From the NCBI GenBank assembly GCA_030683705.1, contig JAUXPP010000143.1, positions 1 through 40,506 on the forward strand: 40,506 bases of DNA, given 5' to 3'. How positions within the stretch are numbered: position 1 is the first letter of the stretch; every line of letters starts with the position of its first letter. A program made the translations under genes and the position numbers. Under the pieces are notes generated by a model. The model saw nothing but the letters and a program-made list of their open reading frames with translations, made no database searches and was not told the DNA's origin. Positions 8,315 through 16,245 of the stretch are shown here, one piece after another. The stretch comes from Polaromonas sp. (GTDB lineage Bacteria > Pseudomonadota > Gammaproteobacteria > Burkholderiales > Burkholderiaceae_C).

Positions 8315-9154
8315 ATGCCCCGCACGCTTCCTGCCCGCAAGTCTTTGCCGATCCAGTCGGTGGACGGCATAGACGCTTTCATCCCCAGCCGCCAGCGGCC
8401 GGTGCGTGTGCGCGCGCGCAGCCTGCCGGCGGATACCCACTTCGAGCCGCACCGCCATGGCTGGGCGCAACTGGCCTACTGCGCCAGCGGCATCCTGCAG
8501 GTGACGGCCGCCACGCCGGACGAAGTCACCTACATCGTGCCGCCCTCGCGCGCCGTATGGATCGCACCGGGCGCCCTGCACGCCATCAACGTGCTGGAGG
8601 CGGCGGAGTTCCGCACCTTGTACCTGCATGCCGACGCCACCCCCGCCGGCTGGCAAGGTTGCCGGGTGATTGTGGTCTCGCCGCTGCTGCGGGAAATGGT
8701 CCACTCACTCGACGCCCACGAGGGCTCCGGCCTGAGCGCCGCGCGCGAGGCCATGCTCAGCGCCCTGCTGGTCGACGAGATCAGCCAGGCCGACACCCAG
8801 CCGCTGGGCGTCCCCATGCCGCATGCCGACCGTGGCGACAAGCGCCTGCGCGCCCTGTGCGAGGCGGTGTTGCGCGCGCCCTCCGAGCGCGCCACGCTGG
8901 CCGAATGGTCGGCCGACATGGGCGCCAGCGAACGCACCATGGCGCGCCTGTTCCGCGACGAACTCGGCACCAGCTACCAGCAGTGGCGCCAGCAGGCCAT
9001 CCTGGCGCATGCGCTGCCGCTGCTGGCGCGCGGCACGCCGGTCAGCCAGGTGGCCGCCGCCAGCGGTTACGCCAGCGACAGCGCGTTTTCAGCGATGTTC
9101 AAGGCCGCCATGGGCCAGTCACCGAGTTACTTCCTGAACAAAACAGGGCTGTAG
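8315..9154 (+). CDS. AraC-family transcriptional regulator with N-terminal cupin
   Basis: A 279-residue regulator. Residues about 30-110 form an AraC-type cupin effector domain (H-F-E-P-H-R-H-G-W-A-Q-L-A-Y then V-P-P-S-R-A-V-W-I-A-P-G). The last 100 residues hold the paired helix-turn-helix DNA-binding domain (A-E-W-S-A-D-M-G-A-S-E-R-T-M-A-R-L-F and V-A-A-A-S-G-Y-A-S-D-S-A-F). It diverges from the MFS gene at 8231, its most likely target. The stop codon TAG (9152-9154) lies inside dispersed repeat copy 2, so the C-terminal residues may have been set by repeat insertion. Effector unknown. Confidence 0.92.
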   Translation: MPRTLPARKSLPIQSVDGIDAFIPSRQRPVRVRARSLPADTHFEPHRHGWAQLAYCASGILQVTAATPDEVTYIVPPSRAVWIAPGALHAINVLEAAEFRTLYLHADATPAGWQGCRVIVVSPLLREMVHSLDAHEGSGLSAAREAMLSALLVDEISQADTQPLGVPMPHADRGDKRLRALCEAVLRAPSERATLAEWSADMGASERTMARLFRDELGTSYQQWRQQAILAHALPLLARGTPVSQVAAASGYASDSAFSAMFKAAMGQSPSYFLNKTGL

Positions 9155-9194
9155 CCCTTAGCAAGCGTGCATGAGCAGCTATTGATTCGATAGC
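9145..9194 (+). repeat. Family A short dispersed repeat, copy 2
   Basis: It opens with a palindrome AGGGCT-GT-AGCCCT (9145-9158), continues GCAAGCG...GAGCAGCTAT, and ends with the hairpin GCTAT (9178-9182), 7-base loop, ATAGC (9190-9194). The TAG stop of the AraC gene is inside its first palindrome. Confidence 0.85.
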
Positions 9195-9254
9195 AGACCA
9201 GGCCTGAATCAACCCTGCGGCGCGCCGGGCCATGGCAAGCCGCTACCATGCCCC

Positions 9255-10145
9255 ATGAACTCCGCCTGCTCTCCGCTGAAAACAATTGAAACATGGCGTA
9301 AGGCCGCCAGGGGCCTGGCGCTGGTCCTGCTGGCCGCCACCGGGCAGGCGCATGCTCAGTCGGACGGCGCCAGTCCAACCGGCCTGCTGCGCGACATCAA
9401 CACCGTGCGGCAGCAAGGCTGCGAGGGGCAGACCGGCAAGTTGCCACCCCTGCGCGAGAACGCTGCGCTGTCGGCCGCCGCCGCCCGCCTGGCCGCTGGT
9501 GACACGCTGGACGAGGCCATGAAAGCCGCCGGTTACCGCGCGGTGAGCGGCGCGCAGGTCATCCTGCGCGGTGCGGGTGCCACCCTGCTGACACGAAACA
9601 CGCTGGGCAGCTCATGCAGTGTGCTGACCCAGGCCGATTTGACCGAAGCCGGTTTTCACCGGGAGGCCGCCCGGACCTGGATCGTGGTGGCTCTCCCCTT
9701 TCTGCCACCCACTGCGGCGCAGGCCGACGAGGTGCAGTCGCGTGTGCTGGCCCTGGTCAACCAGGCCCGCGCCACGCCGCGCAGCTGCGGCACCGTGTCC
9801 TTCGCCGCGACGCGCCCGCTGCGCTTGAGCGCCAGACTGCTGCCCATCGCCGCCGCCCACGCCACAGACATGGCTCGCCACGACTACTTCGACCACGCCG
9901 GCCGCGATGGCAGCCACGTGGAAGAACGCGCCACCAGCGGCGGCTACCGCTGGCGCGCCATCGGCGAGAACATCGCCGCCGGCCACACCCAGGTCGAAGC
10001 CGCCGTGCAGGACTGGCTCGGCAGCCAGGAACATTGCACCAACCTGATGTCGCCTGACTACACCGAGATGGCGACTGCTTTTGCCGTGAACAACAGCAGC
10101 AGCGCCGGCATCTACTGGGTGCAGGTGTTCGGGACCGCCAGGTAG
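9255..10145 (+). CDS. Secreted CAP-domain (SCP/PR-1-like) protein with degenerate N-terminal CAP repeat
   Basis: A 296-residue protein with an N-terminal hydrophobic stretch and Q-A-H-A-Q signal cleavage near residue 35, so it is probably periplasmic or secreted. Residues about 163-296 form a CAP domain with the usual cavity residues: His214 (Y-F-D-H), Glu238 (I-G-E-N-I), His260 (E-H-C-T-N) and Glu271 (Y-T-E-M). Residues about 43-150 align with the same domain (I-N-x-V-R, P-L-R-E-N-A-A-L, A-A-G-Y-R, L-G-S-S-C, L-T-E-A-G-F) but lack those histidines and glutamates. Each half has two cysteines at matching places (56 and 121; 178 and 261). A paralog lies at 12674-13567. Biological role unknown; bacterial CAP proteins are poorly characterised. 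Confidence 0.85.
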   Translation: MNSACSPLKTIETWRKAARGLALVLLAATGQAHAQSDGASPTGLLRDINTVRQQGCEGQTGKLPPLRENAALSAAAARLAAGDTLDEAMKAAGYRAVSGAQVILRGAGATLLTRNTLGSSCSVLTQADLTEAGFHREAARTWIVVALPFLPPTAAQADEVQSRVLALVNQARATPRSCGTVSFAATRPLRLSARLLPIAAAHATDMARHDYFDHAGRDGSHVEERATSGGYRWRAIGENIAAGHTQVEAAVQDWLGSQEHCTNLMSPDYTEMATAFAVNNSSSAGIYWVQVFGTAR

Positions 10146-10162
10146 CGGATCGGAGGGGCGGC

Positions 10163-11008
10163 TCAGGCCCGCGCCGGCCGCCGCGCCGCCTGGCCCTTGC
10201 CGCGCGGCAGGCTGGCGCTGAGCAGCGCCGCGGCCAGCGTGACCAGCCACGAGTAATACACCCACACCAGGAAAGCCAGCAGCGGCGCCAACGCGCCGTA
10301 AATCGTGCGGTAACTCGGTACCTTCACGAGGTAAATCGCAAACCCGTGTTTGCCGAGTTCAAACGCAGCGCCGGCCAGCAGGCCGCCGGCAATCGCATCA
10401 CGCCAGCGCACGGCGGTGTGCGGCACAAAGCGGAACAGGCAGCTGAAGCCGGCGATGCTCAGCAACAGCGGACCGACATTCAGCGCATGCGGCAACCAGC
10501 CGGGCCGCGAGCCCAGCATGCCACTGGACATCGCCAGCAGATAAGACGCCGCCCACAGGCTGGCACCGATGACGACCGGCCCGGCCAGCAGCAGGACCGC
10601 GCACAGGGCCAGCCGGCGCAGGAGGGTGCGCGGTTTCTTGACCTGCCAGATCCGGTTGAGCGTGTTCTCGACGCTGAGCAGCAGCATGAAGGCCGACACC
10701 AGCAGCAACGCAAATCCGAGTTGTGTGAGCCCGCCTGCATTGCCGGTGAACTGCGCCAGGTGTTTGAGCACGGTGCGCGCAATGTCGGCCGGCAACAGGC
10801 CGCGCAGCAAATGCTCGCGGATCGATTCACCGGCCGCCCGCAGCGCCGGCACCCGCGCGAACAGCGCAAAACTCACCGCCAGCAGCGGCACCAGCGACAC
10901 CATGACTGCAAACGTGAGCCCGCCCGCGGCCTGGGTCAGGCGTTCTTCGCGGCCTCGCCGCAGGAGGCGGCTGGGCAGGCTGCCGCTGGTATTGCTTGCT
11001 GTTGCCAT
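10163..11008 (-). CDS. YihY/BrkB-family inner-membrane protein
   Basis: A 281-residue membrane protein with about six transmembrane segments. The family marks are A-A-G-G-L-T-F-A-V-M-V-S-L-V-P-L near residue 27, S-V-E-N-T-L-N-R-I-W-Q-V around residue 115, and Y-R-T-I-Y-G-A-L-A-P-L-L-A-F-L-V-W-V-Y-Y near residue 235. This family was once misnamed ribonuclease BN; no molecular function is firmly established. It is convergent with the CAP gene at 9255, with 17 bases between stops. It is probably expressed alone; the next minus-strand gene is about 50 bases upstream and differs in composition. Confidence 0.9.
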   Translation of the reverse strand: MATASNTSGSLPSRLLRRGREERLTQAAGGLTFAVMVSLVPLLAVSFALFARVPALRAAGESIREHLLRGLLPADIARTVLKHLAQFTGNAGGLTQLGFALLLVSAFMLLLSVENTLNRIWQVKKPRTLLRRLALCAVLLLAGPVVIGASLWAASYLLAMSSGMLGSRPGWLPHALNVGPLLLSIAGFSCLFRFVPHTAVRWRDAIAGGLLAGAAFELGKHGFAIYLVKVPSYRTIYGALAPLLAFLVWVYYSWLVTLAAALLSASLPRGKGQAARRPARA

Positions 11009-11057
11009 GGCAGGAATATACCGATGCGCCTATGCTCTTGGCGCGGGCCGTGGTGTT

Positions 11058-11258
11058 TCACCGGAAGATGAACGGAGCCGCCGCCAGCGCGGCGCCCACG
11101 GCCACGAGGAGGTAAGTGTTGTGGACGAAGTACGGAAACAGCATCAGCGCAAGGCCACACAGAAATGGAAGCAGCGCGCGCTGCTTCTTGCCGTACAGCG
11201 CGTAGCCGGCGCCGATGGAACCAAACAACACGCCCCACAGGATGGATGACGTACTCAT
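11058..11258 (-). CDS. Small two-helix membrane protein, unknown function
   Basis: A 66-residue protein made of hydrophobic segments: about residues 5-22 (I-L-W-G-V-L-F-G-S-I-G-A-G-Y-A-L-Y-G), a basic turn K-K-Q-R, then residues 30-45 and 50-65. The pattern matches a conserved family of small bacterial membrane proteins often labelled 'amino acid transport protein' in databases without experimental basis as far as I know. The frame stays open far upstream, but the ATG at 11258 gives the family-like start M-S-T-S-S-I-L-W-G. It sits 8 bases after the next upstream minus-strand gene, suggesting cotranscription. Confidence 0.75.
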   Translation of the reverse strand: MSTSSILWGVLFGSIGAGYALYGKKQRALLPFLCGLALMLFPYFVHNTYLLVAVGAALAAAPFIFR

Positions 11259-11266
11259 GGCATTTC

Positions 11267-11593
11267 TCAATGTGTCTCTTCCGCAGACGGCATACCTTGC
11301 ATCGGATAAGCACAATACATGCAGTCCACGGTGAACAGGGAAGCCGTCGGGACACCATCTTCGACCGTAGAGCCCACAAAAAAGCGCTTGCACGAGGGAC
11401 ATTTGGCAGAGGCAATGGCACCAAGCAAAAAGAGCGCAGTAAAGAAGCTGGCCAGTGCACCCGTCAGTGCCACCGTACCGAGAGAATCCGAAAAGAGCAG
11501 AGCTTGAACCCCAAGCACAACGAAGCAGGCCATCGCGACCACGAAGGCCGCCTTGCAGCTGTGTTGGAGTGTTCTGATCTGTGTGAGCTTCAT
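11267..11593 (-). CDS. Hypothetical membrane protein with C-terminal zinc-ribbon-like cysteines
   Basis: A 108-residue protein from ATG 11593; a GTG at 11626 would add 11 residues. Two hydrophobic segments (about residues 17-36 and 43-59) are followed by a soluble tail with C-P-S-C-K-R-F-F and C-M-Y-C, two C-x-x-C pairs about 22 residues apart, as in zinc ribbons. No family recognised. GC content is visibly lower than in surrounding genes and the codon choice is less biased, hinting at a different origin. It is followed 8 bases later by the 66-residue membrane protein, so the two probably form one unit. Confidence 0.6.
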   Translation of the reverse strand: MKLTQIRTLQHSCKAAFVVAMACFVVLGVQALLFSDSLGTVALTGALASFFTALFLLGAIASAKCPSCKRFFVGSTVEDGVPTASLFTVDCMYCAYPMQGMPSAEETH

Positions 11594-11781
11594 GGGTTGG
11601 CCTGGCTTTGTAGTAACAACGACCACGTATCACAAACCTCACGAAGTCGCCGTCCCTGTTGCTCGCTCTGCCTGCCCGCCTGTTGGCCTCGGCGCAGACA
11701 TTGATGAACTGACTATAACTTTCAAACCCATCGCCGCACACGCAAACCCGCCGGGTGTCTCCCCCTGACTACACTGGCGCC
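11594..11781. other. Lower-GC intergenic stretch between divergent genes
   Basis: About 190 bases between the minus-strand zinc-ribbon-like gene and the plus-strand oxygenase-like gene. The composition is lower in GC than the flanks, with AT-rich patches around 11705-11725. It should hold divergent promoters, but I see no convincing -35/-10 pair, repeat or gene. Confidence 0.4.
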
Positions 11782-12525
11782 ATGAGCCCCCTGCCCTCAC
11801 TGCCGCACGCGCCAGACGAGCTGGCCTGCTTTTTCTGGAGCGGGGACGTCCTCCGCAGCCGCAGCGTCAGTGACCACATCCTGTCCAGCACGGTGGATGT
11901 GCCCGCACCCCCTGCCCCGCTGACCGCCGACTGGGAGCGCGAGATCGCGCAGCAGTTGCAACTCGAAGCCGGCGAGGTCGAGCCCCTGTCGCTGCCACGT
12001 TCGCGCATGCGCTGGCCGGCCTACACGCAGTGCGTGCAGGCCGTGGCGGACTGGACGCGCAGCATGGGCCTGCAGGAGCTGCTGGCCGGCGCGGATGTCG
12101 CGCTGATGGCCTGCCGCGGCGCGAACTACCACCATGACGGCGATCAGTACGGCGGCATGGCGTTTTGCAACCTGTTCCTGAGCGAGGACAAGGGCCTGGA
12201 CATACATTTCCCGGCGGCGGGCAGGCGCATCCCGATCCGCCGCGGCACGGTGGTGATTTTCGATACCGGCCAGCCGCACGCCGTGATCGAACGCGGCGGC
12301 AGTGGTTTCGATGCGGCATCCTTCGGCCCCGGGCGCGACTGCAGCCAGGTCTTCCTGAGCTGGGAATTGCCCATCGAGGATACGCAGATCGCCCACGCGC
12401 TGGGCATCCGCTTCGACACCGATCCGGCAAGCGCCGCGCTGCTGGATGAGAGTCAGCTCCGCTTGCATGGCGCGCCGGCCACCGTCTGTGCCGCTTCGGG
12501 CCGCTGGTCCGCCGGTACGAAGTGA
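11782..12525 (+). CDS. Putative 2OG-Fe(II) oxygenase-like protein
   Basis: A 247-residue cytoplasmic protein. The segment N-Y-H-H-D-G-D-Q-Y-G-G-M-A-F near residue 117 offers an H-x-D pair, and G-Q-P-H-A-V-I-E-R-G-G-S-G-F about 45 residues later offers a distal histidine and an arginine, the arrangement of a double-stranded beta-helix Fe(II)/2-oxoglutarate enzyme. The strand G-T-V-V-I-F-D-T-G between them also fits that fold. I do not recognise a characterised subfamily, so the enzyme class is inferred. The ATG at 11782 is preferred over an in-frame ATG at 11755. It is not obviously in an operon; family A repeat copy 3 follows. Confidence 0.6.
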   Translation: MSPLPSLPHAPDELACFFWSGDVLRSRSVSDHILSSTVDVPAPPAPLTADWEREIAQQLQLEAGEVEPLSLPRSRMRWPAYTQCVQAVADWTRSMGLQELLAGADVALMACRGANYHHDGDQYGGMAFCNLFLSEDKGLDIHFPAAGRRIPIRRGTVVIFDTGQPHAVIERGGSGFDAASFGPGRDCSQVFLSWELPIEDTQIAHALGIRFDTDPASAALLDESQLRLHGAPATVCAASGRWSAGTK

Positions 12526-12560
12526 ATTGAACGCCGGCATCGCGCTGCCTGTTCAGGGCA

Positions 12561-12614
12561 AAAAAGGCCTCACGCCCTTGTCCGGCAAGCGTGGGCAGCT
12601 ATCAAATCAGGAGT
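12561..12614 (+). repeat. Family A short dispersed repeat, copy 3
   Basis: An A-run and GGCCTCACGCCCTTG, then GGCAAGCGTGGGCAGCTATCAAATC. It keeps the core GCAAGCG...GGCAGCTATCAAA but not the closing ATAGC arm. It lies about 40 bases after the oxygenase-like gene and before the second CAP gene. Confidence 0.75.
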
Positions 12615-12673
12615 ATGCGCGGCTGGCGGCGGACTGCGCCAGGCCGGCATTGCAGGCTGGCTATCATGGGCCA

Positions 12674-13567
12674 ATGAACTTAGCTCGCCCCCCACGGGCA
12701 AACCCCATGGCGCGCCGCCTGGCGGCCCTCACCGCCGCCGGCCTGCTGGCGCTTTGCCTGCCCGCCCATGCACAAACGCCGCCCCTGCCGGACCACCCCG
12801 CCCTGCTGCGCGCGATCAACAGCATCCGGCTACAGGGCTGCGGCGCCGGCCCCGCGCGGGCGCCGGCGCTGCGCGAAGACCCGGCCCTGACGCGCGCGGC
12901 CATGATGATCTCCGGCGGTGCCAAACTCGAGGACGCGCTCCAGGCGGCCGGTTACCGCCGGATGCGTGCCGTCAAAATCACGGTGGGCGGCATCACCGGT
13001 CCCGCGGCACTGACGCCCAGGGTCCTGACGACGTCCTGCGCCACGGTGATGGCGCCCAACCTGGTCGACGCCGGCTTCCACCAGCGCGGCAACCAGACCT
13101 GGGTGGTGCTGGCCGAACCTTTCGTGGCGCCGCAGGCCTCCGACGGTCAACAGATCGAAGCGCGCATCCTCACACTCGTCAACGCCGCACGCGCCCAGCC
13201 GCGGCGCTGCGGCGACGAGGCCTTTCCAGCGGTGCCGCCGCTGCGGCGCCACCCACGGCTGAGCGAAGTCGCCGCCGGCCACGCCGCCGACATGGCACGC
13301 CACAACTACTTCAGCCACACCGCGCGCGACGGCAGCACGGTGGACGTGCGCGCCACGCGCGCCGGCTACCGCTGGCGCAGCATCGGCGAAAACATCGCCG
13401 CCGGCCAGATGACGGCCGACCTCGCGGTGCAAGGCTGGCTCAACAGCCCGGGGCATTGCGCCAGCATCATGGCGCCCAGCTTCCAGGAAACGGGAGCGGC
13501 GTTTGAGGTGAACCCGCGGAGCCGGTCGGGGGTGTACTGGGTGCAGGTGTTTGGGGCGGCGCGGTAA
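12674..13567 (+). CDS. Second secreted CAP-domain protein, paralog of the protein at 9255-10145
   Basis: A 297-residue protein with a signal peptide ending P-A-H-A-Q near residue 34. ATG 12707 (286 residues, M-A-R-R-L-A-A-L) is an equally good start. The C-terminal CAP domain (about 163-297) keeps His215, Glu239, His261 and Glu272. The N-terminal region (about 43-150) is a degenerate CAP copy sharing I-N-S-I-R, A-L-R-E-D-P-A-L, A-A-G-Y-R and T-S-C-A-T-V-M-A-P with the C-terminal half but without the cavity residues. Cysteines recur symmetrically (56 and 122; 179 and 262). It resembles the protein at 9255 over its whole length, so the internal duplication preceded the gene duplication. Function unknown; likely exported. 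Confidence 0.85.
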   Translation: MNLARPPRANPMARRLAALTAAGLLALCLPAHAQTPPLPDHPALLRAINSIRLQGCGAGPARAPALREDPALTRAAMMISGGAKLEDALQAAGYRRMRAVKITVGGITGPAALTPRVLTTSCATVMAPNLVDAGFHQRGNQTWVVLAEPFVAPQASDGQQIEARILTLVNAARAQPRRCGDEAFPAVPPLRRHPRLSEVAAGHAADMARHNYFSHTARDGSTVDVRATRAGYRWRSIGENIAAGQMTADLAVQGWLNSPGHCASIMAPSFQETGAAFEVNPRSRSGVYWVQVFGAAR

Positions 13568-13594
13568 CGGCACGCCAAGTTGCCGAACCTGTTT

Positions 13595-13648
13595 GTCATT
13601 GCGGGCTTGACCCGCAATCCCTGGATCCCGGATCGCGTCCGGGATGAC
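13595..13648. repeat. Family B REP-like element, copy 1
   Basis: A 54-bp element bounded by inverted ends GTCAT and ATGAC. It contains two stem-loops: TTGCGGG-CTTGA-CCCGCAA, and ATCCCGG-ATCGCGT-CCGGGAT. It lies between the second CAP gene and the convergent aldehyde dehydrogenase gene, where it could serve as a bidirectional terminator or 3'-end stabiliser. Confidence 0.85.
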
Positions 13649-13694
13649 AAGCCAAACCCGCGGCTTGCCAGAGTCCCACGGCGCCCCAGTGAGC

Positions 13695-15113
13695 TTAAAT
13701 CAGGCGTTTGAGCAAGCCCATCACCTGATCGAAGCGCTTGCCATACGGCGGGTAAAACAAATCCCCCCTCGCCCACTTCGACTGCAGCAGCACCGGCTTT
13801 TGCTGGGTCAGGCGCAGGAAGCCCGCTTCGCCGTGGTAGCTGCCCCAGCCGCTTTCGCCGACGCCGCCGAAGGGCAGGTTCTCGTGCGCGACGTGCATCA
13901 GGGTTTCGTTGACCGTGACACCGCCGCTGACGGTGCGGGCCAGCACGTCGTCGCGCGCCGCCGTGTCGGTGCCAAACCAGTAGAGCGCCAGCGGCCGCGG
14001 GCGGGCGTTGATGTAGCCGATGGCTTCATCGATGGACGCATAGGCCAGCACCGGCAGGATGGGGCCGAAAATTTCTTCGCTGAGCAGTTTGGCATCGGCC
14101 GCGGTGTCGAACACCAGCACCGGCGCCATCTGCCGTGAACCCTGGGCTGCCGCCCCATCACCGGGGTTGATCACCTGCAGGCGCGCGCCGCCGGCTTCGG
14201 CCTGGGCCAGCAGCGCCTGCAGGCGCTCATGGTGGCGCGGGCTGATGATGGACGCATAGTCGGGGTTGCCGCTGAGGGTCGGGAACAGCTTCGCCACCGC
14301 GCGTGCAAAGGCCTCGCCGAACGCCGCCTCCCGCCCCGCGGGCAGCAGCACGTAGTCGGGGGCGATGCAGGTCTGCCCGGCATTGAGGAGCTTGCCGTGG
14401 GCGATCTTGATGGCGGCGCTGTCGAGGTCGCAGGACGCATCCACGATGCAGGGCGACTTGCCGCCCAGTTCCAGCGTGGTCGGTGTCAGGTTGGCGGCCG
14501 CGGCCTCGGCGACCTTGCGGCCCACCGCGGTCGAGCCGGTGAAAAACAAATGGTCGAAGGGCAGCGCCGCAAACGCCGCGGCCACCTCGCCGTCGCCCTG
14601 CACCACGCAGACTTCGTCGGGCGCAAAGGCCTCACCGAGCAACTTTTCCATCAGCGCCGAGGTCGCTGGCGTCAGTTCGCTGGGCTTGAGCATCACCCGG
14701 TTACCGGCGGCCAGTGCGGTGATGACCGGGCCCAGCGCCAGCTGCACCGGGTAGTTCCAGGGCGAAATCACGCCGACCACGCCCAGCGGCTGGCGCTGCA
14801 AAAAGGCGCGCGAGGGCTGCAGGTAGATCGGCGTGCGCACCCGCACCGGCTTCATCCACGTCGCCAGGTGTTTGAGCGCGCCAGCCAGCATCAGGCGCAG
14901 GGTCAGCAGGTCGGCGATCTCGGTGAGCTGCGGCGAACGCACGCCGAAGTCCTGCTGCACCGCCTGCGCCAGCGCGCCGCCATGTTCATCGAGCAGGCGG
15001 TCCATGCGCTGCAGCCGGTCGCGGCGCAGGGCCAGCGGCACATCGACCTGGGCGCGGCTGGCGCGGTGCTGGTCATCGAACAGGGTGCGGAGGGTGTCGG
15101 GGGTGGCGGTCAT
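13695..15113 (-). CDS. calB: Aldehyde dehydrogenase, coniferyl-aldehyde dehydrogenase type
   Basis: A 472-residue NAD(P)-dependent aldehyde dehydrogenase. Asn120 (S-P-W-N-Y-P), Glu215 (L-E-L-G-G-K-S-P) and the nucleophile Cys249 (N-A-G-Q-T-C-I-A-P-D) are all present, and the C-terminus has P-F-G-G-V-G-E-S-G-W-G-S-Y-H-G. The short length, the I-A-P-D-Y-V-L-L-P after the cysteine, and the hydrophobic tail match the coniferyl aldehyde dehydrogenase group (CalB-like), which oxidises lignin-derived and medium-chain aldehydes. The symbol is by family resemblance; there are no lignin-pathway neighbours. The ATG at 15113 was chosen because the upstream in-frame extension to 15224 is low-complexity and not family-like. 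It diverges from cbpA. Confidence 0.85.
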   Translation of the reverse strand: MTATPDTLRTLFDDQHRASRAQVDVPLALRRDRLQRMDRLLDEHGGALAQAVQQDFGVRSPQLTEIADLLTLRLMLAGALKHLATWMKPVRVRTPIYLQPSRAFLQRQPLGVVGVISPWNYPVQLALGPVITALAAGNRVMLKPSELTPATSALMEKLLGEAFAPDEVCVVQGDGEVAAAFAALPFDHLFFTGSTAVGRKVAEAAAANLTPTTLELGGKSPCIVDASCDLDSAAIKIAHGKLLNAGQTCIAPDYVLLPAGREAAFGEAFARAVAKLFPTLSGNPDYASIISPRHHERLQALLAQAEAGGARLQVINPGDGAAAQGSRQMAPVLVFDTAADAKLLSEEIFGPILPVLAYASIDEAIGYINARPRPLALYWFGTDTAARDDVLARTVSGGVTVNETLMHVAHENLPFGGVGESGWGSYHGEAGFLRLTQQKPVLLQSKWARGDLFYPPYGKRFDQVMGLLKRLI

Positions 15114-15198
15114 GCCGCGATGATAGGCCGCGGACCGCCCCCGCGGTAGGGGCGGGACTCCAGCGGGGGTGCCCGCGCCCGGTCCGCGCCGGCGCTGT

Positions 15199-15226
15199 CT
15201 TGATCCAGCGCATCTCGCTCCCATTT
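15199..15226 (+). promoter_or_regulatory. Candidate sigma32 (RpoH) promoter of cbpA-cbpM
   Basis: CTTGATC (15199-15205), a 13-base spacer, and TCCCATTT (15219-15226) match the heat-shock promoter consensus CTTGAAA, 11-16 bases, CCCCATNT at 5 of 7 and 7 of 8 positions. The expected start of transcription is near 15233, giving a leader of about 60 bases before the cbpA ATG, which is preceded by GGAAGG. Confidence 0.5.
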
Positions 15227-15294
15227 CTTACACACGCCGGGCGCGCGGGCCGCTAGAGTGAGCCACGGGCTCCCAATCCCTGTGGAAGGTATTC

Positions 15295-16245
15295 ATGGAA
15301 TTCAAGGACTACTACGAAACCCTGGGGGTGGCGCGTGACGCCACACCGGAAGAGATCAAGCGTGCCTACCGCAAGCTGGCGCGCAAATTCCACCCGGACG
15401 TCAGCAAGGAAAAAAACGCCGAGGCGCAGTTCAAGCAGGTGTCCGAGGCCTACGAAGCGCTGAACGACCCCGAAAAACGCGCGGCCTACGACCGGCTGGG
15501 CGCCAACTACCGGGCCGGCCAGGAGTTCCGCCCGCCGCCCGGATGGGATGGCGCACAGGCGGGTGGCGCGGACTTCGGCGCCGGTGGCGACCACAGCGAT
15601 TTCTTCGAGTCGCTGTTCCGCGGCATGGGCGGCGGCGCGCGGGCGGGCGGACGCAGCGGCTCCTTCGACATGCACGGCCAGGACCAGCATGCGCGCATCC
15701 AGATCAGCATCGAGGATTCCTACCAGGGCGCCACCCGCACGCTGCAGCTGCGCATGCCGTCAGCCGATGCTGGCGGCGGCATGCGCACGCAGGACAAGAC
15801 CATCGAATTCGTGGTTCCCAAAGGCATACGCGCGGGACAACACATCCGGCTGGCGGGCCAGGGTTCGCCGGGCATAGGCCAGGGCAGCCCGGGCGACCTG
15901 TACCTGGACGTCGAATTTTTGCCGCACCGGCTGTACCGGGTGCAGGGTCATGATGTCTACATGGATTTGCCGGTGGCGCCCTGGGAAGTGGCGCTGGGTG
16001 CCGAAGTCGAAGCGCCCACGCCCACCGGCGCGGTCGAACTGACCATTCCCGCTGGATCGGCGGCCGGGCGCAAGCTGCGGCTCAAGGGCCGCGGCCTGCC
16101 GGGCAAGGTACCGGGCGACTTTTATTTTGTGCTGCAGCTCACGCAGCCGCCCGGCGACACACCCGCCGCCAAGGCCGCTTACGCCGCCATGGCCGAGGCC
16201 TTCACCGGCTTCAAGCCACGCGCCCACCTGGGAGGACAAGCATGA
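15295..16245 (+). CDS. cbpA: CbpA-like DnaJ-family co-chaperone
   Basis: A 316-residue J-domain protein. Residues about 5-70 form the J-domain with the essential His33-Pro34-Asp35 that stimulates the Hsp70 DnaK. A Gly-rich linker (about 75-125) follows, then two substrate-binding beta domains without the zinc-finger cysteines of DnaJ, which marks the type II CbpA group (curved DNA-binding protein A). The C-terminal segments [17 protein letters not shown] and [10 protein letters not shown] are typical. The adjoining cbpM overlaps its stop by 4 bases, a standard operon pairing. The sigma32-like promoter upstream suggests heat-shock control. Confidence 0.93.
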   Translation: MEFKDYYETLGVARDATPEEIKRAYRKLARKFHPDVSKEKNAEAQFKQVSEAYEALNDPEKRAAYDRLGANYRAGQEFRPPPGWDGAQAGGADFGAGGDHSDFFESLFRGMGGGARAGGRSGSFDMHGQDQHARIQISIEDSYQGATRTLQLRMPSADAGGGMRTQDKTIEFVVPKGIRAGQHIRLAGQGSPGIGQGSPGDLYLDVEFLPHRLYRVQGHDVYMDLPVAPWEVALGAEVEAPTPTGAVELTIPAGSAAGRKLRLKGRGLPGKVPGDFYFVLQLTQPPGDTPAAKAAYAAMAEAFTGFKPRAHLGGQA

